Positions 60,376-64,000 of a stretch of 64,000 nucleotides of DNA are shown in pieces. The notes beneath the pieces were generated by a model. It searched no databases and was not told the DNA's origin. It was given only the letters and a program-made list of their open reading frames with translations. A program made the translations under genes and the position numbers. Source of the DNA: Anaerolineales bacterium (lineage in GTDB: Bacteria > Chloroflexota > Anaerolineae > Anaerolineales > Villigracilaceae). Numbering within the stretch: position 1 is the first letter of the stretch; the number at the start of each line of letters is the position of its first letter. The stretch is taken from NCBI GenBank assembly GCA_020634895.1, contig JACKAV010000007.1:186001-250000 (forward strand), written 5' to 3'.

Positions 60376-60933
60376 TTAGGGAGTTCCTACCAGTTCGATC
60401 GCATCCACTTCACCCCAATAGTTCGCTGCCGATTGGTCCAAAGAGACTCTTACGGCGGTCACTTTATAGTCGATACCTGCCACATCGACGGTGAAAACCC
60501 GCGGACATTGACTTTCCACATGTGCTTCTCCCTGCCAAACGGTTTGCAGGTTTCCGCTTTCGTCGCGTACCTCCACGGTTACCACCTGACCCGGATAGTA
60601 GGTCTCATAAATATTGATCTGAGTGGGCGCTACCGGTGTGTCGTACCCAACCTCAAGCCATTCGATGCCATCGGTGTATGTTAGTGAAGCCCAGGCATTG
60701 ACCGAGTCGGTGCATTCGGTGGTATTAGGCGCGCCTGTCGCCTGTTTGGCGGACCAGCCATCGGTTCCGTATTCTGAACTGGCGGAAGCGGTCGATGCCC
60801 ATTGGCGGATCGGCTCTATGACGCTGTTGGCGCTGCTTTCCTCATTAACTTCCCCGCCAGAAAGTACGCTGCACGCCAGCAGGAACATGATCAAGATCGG
60901 GCTTGCCACCATGAAGAGTCTTTTGTTGTTCAT
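60376..60933 (-). CDS. Lipoprotein with discoidin-like domain
   Basis: 185 residues. Signal with lipobox FLLAC, then a mature part with ASASSEYGTDGWSAKQATGAPN and VAPTQINIYETYYPGQVVTVEVRD, FTVDVAGIDYKVTAVRVSLDQ: the pattern of an F5/8-type-C or pappalysin-type beta sandwich that binds surface sugars or lipids. Single gene with its own terminator. Ligand unknown. Confidence 0.7.
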   Translation of the reverse strand: MNNKRLFMVASPILIMFLLACSVLSGGEVNEESSANSVIEPIRQWASTASASSEYGTDGWSAKQATGAPNTTECTDSVNAWASLTYTDGIEWLEVGYDTPVAPTQINIYETYYPGQVVTVEVRDESGNLQTVWQGEAHVESQCPRVFTVDVAGIDYKVTAVRVSLDQSAANYWGEVDAIELVGTP

Positions 60934-61117
60934 TAAGTTTCTCCTGAAATATACATAAAGGACAAAAAGAGTTATTCACCCCGGCACTCCACCGGTAAGG
61001 CTGCCAGTTCAATATTCTACCAATTCTGACCCCCCAAATCATAATATTTCTATAGTGATTTTGTACCAGTATCAGCCCTTCCTGATGGCTCGATATTTTA
61101 CCGATGTCACGCGGATC

Positions 61118-61147
61118 TGTAACTTTTTTCGGTTCAGGGGATAATAT
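61118..61147 (+). promoter_or_regulatory. Putative promoter of the ECF sigma gene
   Basis: TGTAAC (61118-61123), 18-base spacer and TAATAT (61142-61147). TGTAAC resembles ECF-type -35 boxes, so self-activation is possible. The start codon at 61160 is only about 12 bases after the -10, leaving a very short leader. Confidence 0.4.
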
Positions 61148-61159
61148 CTGTGAAATCGC

Positions 61160-61648
61160 ATGGTCACCAACTTTCACGAACTCTACCAGTTGTATGCGCA
61201 GGATGTTTATCGCTTCGCCTACTGGCTTTGCGGGGATGCGCAGGATGCGGAGGACATCACCTCCGAGACCTTCGTGCGCGCCCTGACTGCCAGCGGAGAG
61301 ATCAAGTCCGAAACCGTCAAAGGCTACCTTCTGACGATTGCGAGAAACCTGGCTTACAAAGGGTCGAACCGCGCGAAGCGTTATGTCCCATTGAGCAGGG
61401 AAATGCTATCGCATCAACCCGGACCTCATGATCTGGTCGAACAATCCATGAGTTTGCAGGCTGCAATGCGATTCATCCAAACCCTGCCTGAAGCGGACCG
61501 TACCGCATTGGTATTGAGATTGCAGAACGAACTATCTTATGAAGAGATCGCCAGTATTTTGAATATTTCACTGGCTGCTGCGAAAGTCAAAGTCCATCGT
61601 GCTCGCCTGAAATTGACCGAATATATGCGCGGACAAGAGGAGTCTTAA
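61160..61648 (+). CDS. ECF-type RNA polymerase sigma factor
   Basis: 162 residues. Region 2 FHELYQLYAQDVYRFAYWLCGDAQDAEDITSETFVRAL (~5-45) binds core and the -10; region 4 LPEADRTALVLRLQNELSYEEIASILNISLAAAKVKVHRARLKL (~110-155) binds the -35. No ribosome site, and the -10 is close to the start, suggesting leaderless initiation. The anti-sigma-like gene follows after two bases. Confidence 0.92.
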   Translation: MVTNFHELYQLYAQDVYRFAYWLCGDAQDAEDITSETFVRALTASGEIKSETVKGYLLTIARNLAYKGSNRAKRYVPLSREMLSHQPGPHDLVEQSMSLQAAMRFIQTLPEADRTALVLRLQNELSYEEIASILNISLAAAKVKVHRARLKLTEYMRGQEES

Positions 61649-61650
61649 TT

Positions 61651-62061
61651 ATGAAGATCACACGTGATGTTATTACCGACCTGTTACCTGTTTATCTATC
61701 TGGTGAAGCCAGCGCAGATACCCGTACGTTAATAGAGGAATTTCTTACAGAAAATCCTGAATTTGCCGAACTCATTGCAGAGCAGGGCAAGCCGCTGGAG
61801 AAAACCAATATCAATTTACCAAAGGAAAATGAAATGAAAACACTTGAAAACACAAAATCCCTGTTGAGAAAACGCTCGCTTTATCTTGCCTTCGCCATCT
61901 TCTTTAGCCTGTTTACCGTCTCATTCAAGTTTGGCGCAGGCGAAGCCCAATGGATGTGGGCGGACTCTCCGATTGTGGCGGTTGTATGCCTGATTGTCGG
62001 TGTAGTAATGTGGGTCGGGTATACGCGGACAAACCGCGGGCTGAATGGTTCGGGGCTGTAA
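61651..62061 (+). CDS. Probable anti-sigma factor, membrane-anchored
   Basis: 136 residues. The N-terminal ~35 residues (MKITRDVITDLLPVYLSGEASADTRTLIEEFL) resemble the helical sigma-binding part of zinc anti-sigma domains, but the His-x-x-x-Cys-x-x-Cys ligands are missing. Two membrane helices follow (~75-95 and ~105-125). Position two bases after the sigma gene, with GAGGAG inside the sigma end as ribosome site, supports the pairing. It should hold the sigma at the membrane. Confidence 0.7.
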   Translation: MKITRDVITDLLPVYLSGEASADTRTLIEEFLTENPEFAELIAEQGKPLEKTNINLPKENEMKTLENTKSLLRKRSLYLAFAIFFSLFTVSFKFGAGEAQWMWADSPIVAVVCLIVGVVMWVGYTRTNRGLNGSGL

Positions 62062-62102
62062 AACGCAGGGGATACGAAACGTCACCTCTTGTTGGAATTA
62101 AA

Positions 62103-62136
62103 CAAAAAGGGCAGGGCTCTTCGCAGCCCTGCCCTT
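62103..62136 (-). terminator. Terminator of the GGDEF membrane gene
   Basis: Perfect 12-bp stem AAGGGCAGGGCT / AGCCCTGCCCTT (62107-62118 with 62125-62136); on the minus strand it is followed by TTTGTTT. Confidence 0.92.
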
Positions 62137-62153
62137 GCAAGTCAAGAAGTATT

Positions 62154-63689
62154 TCAACGGTAACAAACCACCCGATTTCTGCCGTCCCTCTTTGCTTCAT
62201 ACAATGCCTGGTCTGCCTGCGAGATTAATTCATCGATGGTTTTCGCGGAGGTCAATTCTTTTCCAGCCACTCCAAAACTGCCAGAAATCTGGAATGTATC
62301 TTCATCATTATGCACAGGCATGAATTCTATGAGTTTTCGCAGACGCTCCGCAGTGGTTGCTGCGCCGTTGATGTCTGTTTCACTTAACAAAAGTACGAAT
62401 TCCTCCCCGCCATACCGGGCTGCTATATCTGATTCCCGCTGTTCTCTGCGTAATAAATTACCGATGCTTATCAACGCCTGGTCCCCGGCACGATGTCCGT
62501 ATTTGTCATTGACCTCTTTGAATAGATCGAGATCAAACAGAATCAGGGACAGAGGTCTGTTATACCGGATTGATTTTGCCAGTTCTTTTTCGGTTAGCTC
62601 AAAAAAATAGCCGCGATTGAACAACCCTGTCAGGGCGTCTGTTCTGGCGAGCCGCTGCAACTCATCCTGTATGATTTTGTGTTCGGTATTGTCGCGGAAA
62701 ATGATGAGCCGACCGACCACGTTGGCATTGTCATTTAATAGGGGAGAGATGAGAACGTCAAAGTAACGCTGGGGCGTGCCGCCAACTTCCAGTTCGAAGC
62801 GTACTTCCTTATCGGGTGGTTGATCGAGGATGGATGGCGGAAAATGCAATAATGTCTCTATTCGCCTGCCTAGCAGTTTATTAGATGGGTGTCCCATCAT
62901 TTTTGCCGCCGATGGGTTCATGTCCACGATCCGCCCTTGCGAATCCAACACGATCATCCCGTCTCTTAAACTGTCGATTAGTTTTTCACGGGCAATGGGT
63001 ACGATATCCAGGAATTTCTGACCATATAGCGCCCATAGGAACAATGCGCCTATCACTGAGAAGGCGACGCTTGTCCAATCCACCCCTTCCACGCCAAAAC
63101 TTAAGTTGTAGGCAATATTTGTTCCCTCGGCAAATAAAATGGAAGCAAGAAGGATTTGCCCCTGTCTTCTCGAAAATACAGATCCCTTGAAAGATGCAAT
63201 TGCAAGGCTGATAATAATGATCACGGTCAATAAGTGGCTGGATACAAAGATCCACTCATATGCGGGACCATGCACAAAAACAACAACATTATCGGCTTTT
63301 TGAATGAATCCCCGCCACACCAGTCCGTGCAGACTGTTCGTTGTGACCCATAGAGTATTGGTAACAGGCACGAAAATAAAAAAGGCTTTTGCCCACTTCT
63401 TTTCCAATATCCAGTCATATCCCGCAAAAGACATTGCAAACATTGCAAAGAAGGGATGGGCGCTCATATATCCCCAGCCTTCCAGCGTGGCAAAGAGGAT
63501 CTTCAGGTTCAATGATGTAGCCGCATAGTCGAGCGAGGACATGAGCGTCCAGAATGTGACCCCCGTCATGCCGAGCGCAAAGTACAGACCATATCGGGTG
63601 GTTTTCCGATGCCAACTGACGGCGGTGACGACAATATTTACCGCCGTGGAGATCAGCACCGCAATAACGATGGGGGTGATGGTGAACAT
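62154..63689 (-). CDS. 7TM-PAS-GGDEF diguanylate cyclase
   Basis: 511 residues. N-terminal ~220 residues form seven membrane helices like the 7TM receptor-type kinase N-domain (HisKA_7TM), with LDYAATSLNLKILFATLEGWGYMSAHPFFAMFAMSFAG. PAS (~230-345, DGMIVLDSQGRIVDMNPSAAKMMG) and GGDEF (~350-508) with AARYGGEEFVLLLS follow; RESD five residues before it is the I-site. Active c-di-GMP synthase controlled by a membrane-borne signal. Confidence 0.92.
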   Translation of the reverse strand: MFTITPIVIAVLISTAVNIVVTAVSWHRKTTRYGLYFALGMTGVTFWTLMSSLDYAATSLNLKILFATLEGWGYMSAHPFFAMFAMSFAGYDWILEKKWAKAFFIFVPVTNTLWVTTNSLHGLVWRGFIQKADNVVVFVHGPAYEWIFVSSHLLTVIIIISLAIASFKGSVFSRRQGQILLASILFAEGTNIAYNLSFGVEGVDWTSVAFSVIGALFLWALYGQKFLDIVPIAREKLIDSLRDGMIVLDSQGRIVDMNPSAAKMMGHPSNKLLGRRIETLLHFPPSILDQPPDKEVRFELEVGGTPQRYFDVLISPLLNDNANVVGRLIIFRDNTEHKIIQDELQRLARTDALTGLFNRGYFFELTEKELAKSIRYNRPLSLILFDLDLFKEVNDKYGHRAGDQALISIGNLLRREQRESDIAARYGGEEFVLLLSETDINGAATTAERLRKLIEFMPVHNDEDTFQISGSFGVAGKELTSAKTIDELISQADQALYEAKRDGRNRVVCYR

Positions 63690-63751
63690 TCTACAGAGAG
63701 TCTATACGAATTTATAGTGAAAGGCAAACTGTGTGTTTCTTGCAGGTAGAA

Positions 63752-63780
63752 ATAAAAAGGGCAACATCTTGTTGCCCCTG
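63752..63780 (-). terminator. Terminator of the gene at the right edge
   Basis: GGGCAACA-tct-TGTTGCCC (63759-63777), followed on the minus strand by TTTTTATTT. Confidence 0.85.
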
Positions 63781-63845
63781 TGGGAGTTTATTTCTTCATT
63801 ATTTGATATTTTACCCGATATGTATTTTCGCGACCGAGTTGCCGT

Positions 63846-64000
63846 CTATTGTTCAGCCTGCATTTGGCGGATGAAAAGAAAGCCTGTGACAATAATAATG
63901 ATATGGATCACGATGAAAACGGCATAACTGGAAACCGCATACCCGCGCGTGATCCATATGGCGTCGGCTACGATGCCGCGAAAGACTTCCGCCCAGATGA
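63846..64000 (-). CDS. C-terminal end of a membrane protein (cut by window edge)
   Basis: Minus-strand frame open at the right edge and ending in TAG at 63846. 51 residues are visible: IWAEVFRGIVADAIWITRGY, then a membrane helix (AVFIVIHIIIIVTGFLFI) and the tail RQMQAEQ. It is followed by a good terminator, which supports a real gene. The family cannot be named from this part. Confidence 0.6.
   Translation of the reverse strand, partial: IWAEVFRGIVADAIWITRGYAVSSYAVFIVIHIIIIVTGFLFIRQMQAEQ

Noticed and set aside
63733..63927. 64-codon plus-strand frame near the right edge
   Set aside because: Overlaps a terminator and the antisense of a hydrophobic C-terminus with its own stop and terminator; more likely a shadow.

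Overview
The window reads as a chromosomal segment of a Chloroflexota bacterium, most likely class Anaerolineae. This is inferred from gene content and protein style (very long multi-PAS kinases, lipid-anchored efflux adaptor, F420-type DDN-like enzyme, GT39/GT87 membrane glycosyltransferases, many short palindromic repeats between genes); no rRNA or other phylogenetic marker is present. Base composition is moderately GC-rich except for the first ~2 kb, which is clearly AT-rich.

Layout. 1-3.0 kb: AT-rich accessory stretch (DegV-like end fragment, HAD phosphatase, small alpha/beta hydrolase, radC). 3.3-10.5 kb (minus): an efflux operon like ybhGFSR with YbhF split into two ATPase genes, two ABC-2 permeases, an HlyD-type lipoprotein adaptor, a small membrane protein, a DDN-like oxidoreductase and a TetR regulator. 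Matching operator-like palindromes lie before tetR and before the oxidoreductase. 10.5-17.05 kb (minus): a dlt-like surface-acylation operon: fatty acyl-AMP ligase, acyl carrier protein, two SGNH-type proteins (one frameshifted), an MBOAT acyltransferase, an unannotated 38-residue membrane microprotein ending in a DltX-type aromatic-x-Tyr-x-x-Phe tail, and a small lipoprotein. 17.2-24.6 kb (plus): a complete histidine operon hisGDCBHAFIE behind a classical attenuator (leader peptide with five consecutive His codons, antiterminator, terminator). A HAD hydrolase overlapping hisE is a candidate for the missing histidinol-phosphate phosphatase.

25.8-30.3 kb: a phytol/dolichol-kinase-like gene, then a minus-strand set of SGNH protein, a second MBOAT whose C-terminus carries the same aromatic-x-Tyr-x-x-Phe tail fused in cis, a PIG-L deacetylase and a GNAT acetyltransferase. 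30.6-36 kb: a three-gene ABC-2 exporter, a MOSC protein, and a C39-like/LysM surface protein. 36-55.4 kb: a dense signalling region: a 2599-residue hybrid kinase with about 13 PAS domains, a REC-kinase, a NarL-type regulator, a REC-PAS-kinase, a REC-HD-GYP protein, then three related minus-strand sensor kinases interrupted by a BNR/Asp-box protein. 55.6-64 kb: GT87 and GT39 glycosyltransferases, two GGDEF proteins, a discoidin-like lipoprotein, an ECF sigma/anti-sigma pair, and the end of a membrane protein cut by the window edge.

Two themes stand out. First, two MBOAT acylation systems occur 11 kb apart, one with a free microprotein and one with the same tail fused to the MBOAT. Second, many spacers inside operons are filled by short inverted repeats of many families; some supply the stop codon of the upstream gene and one appears to lie in frame inside hisD.
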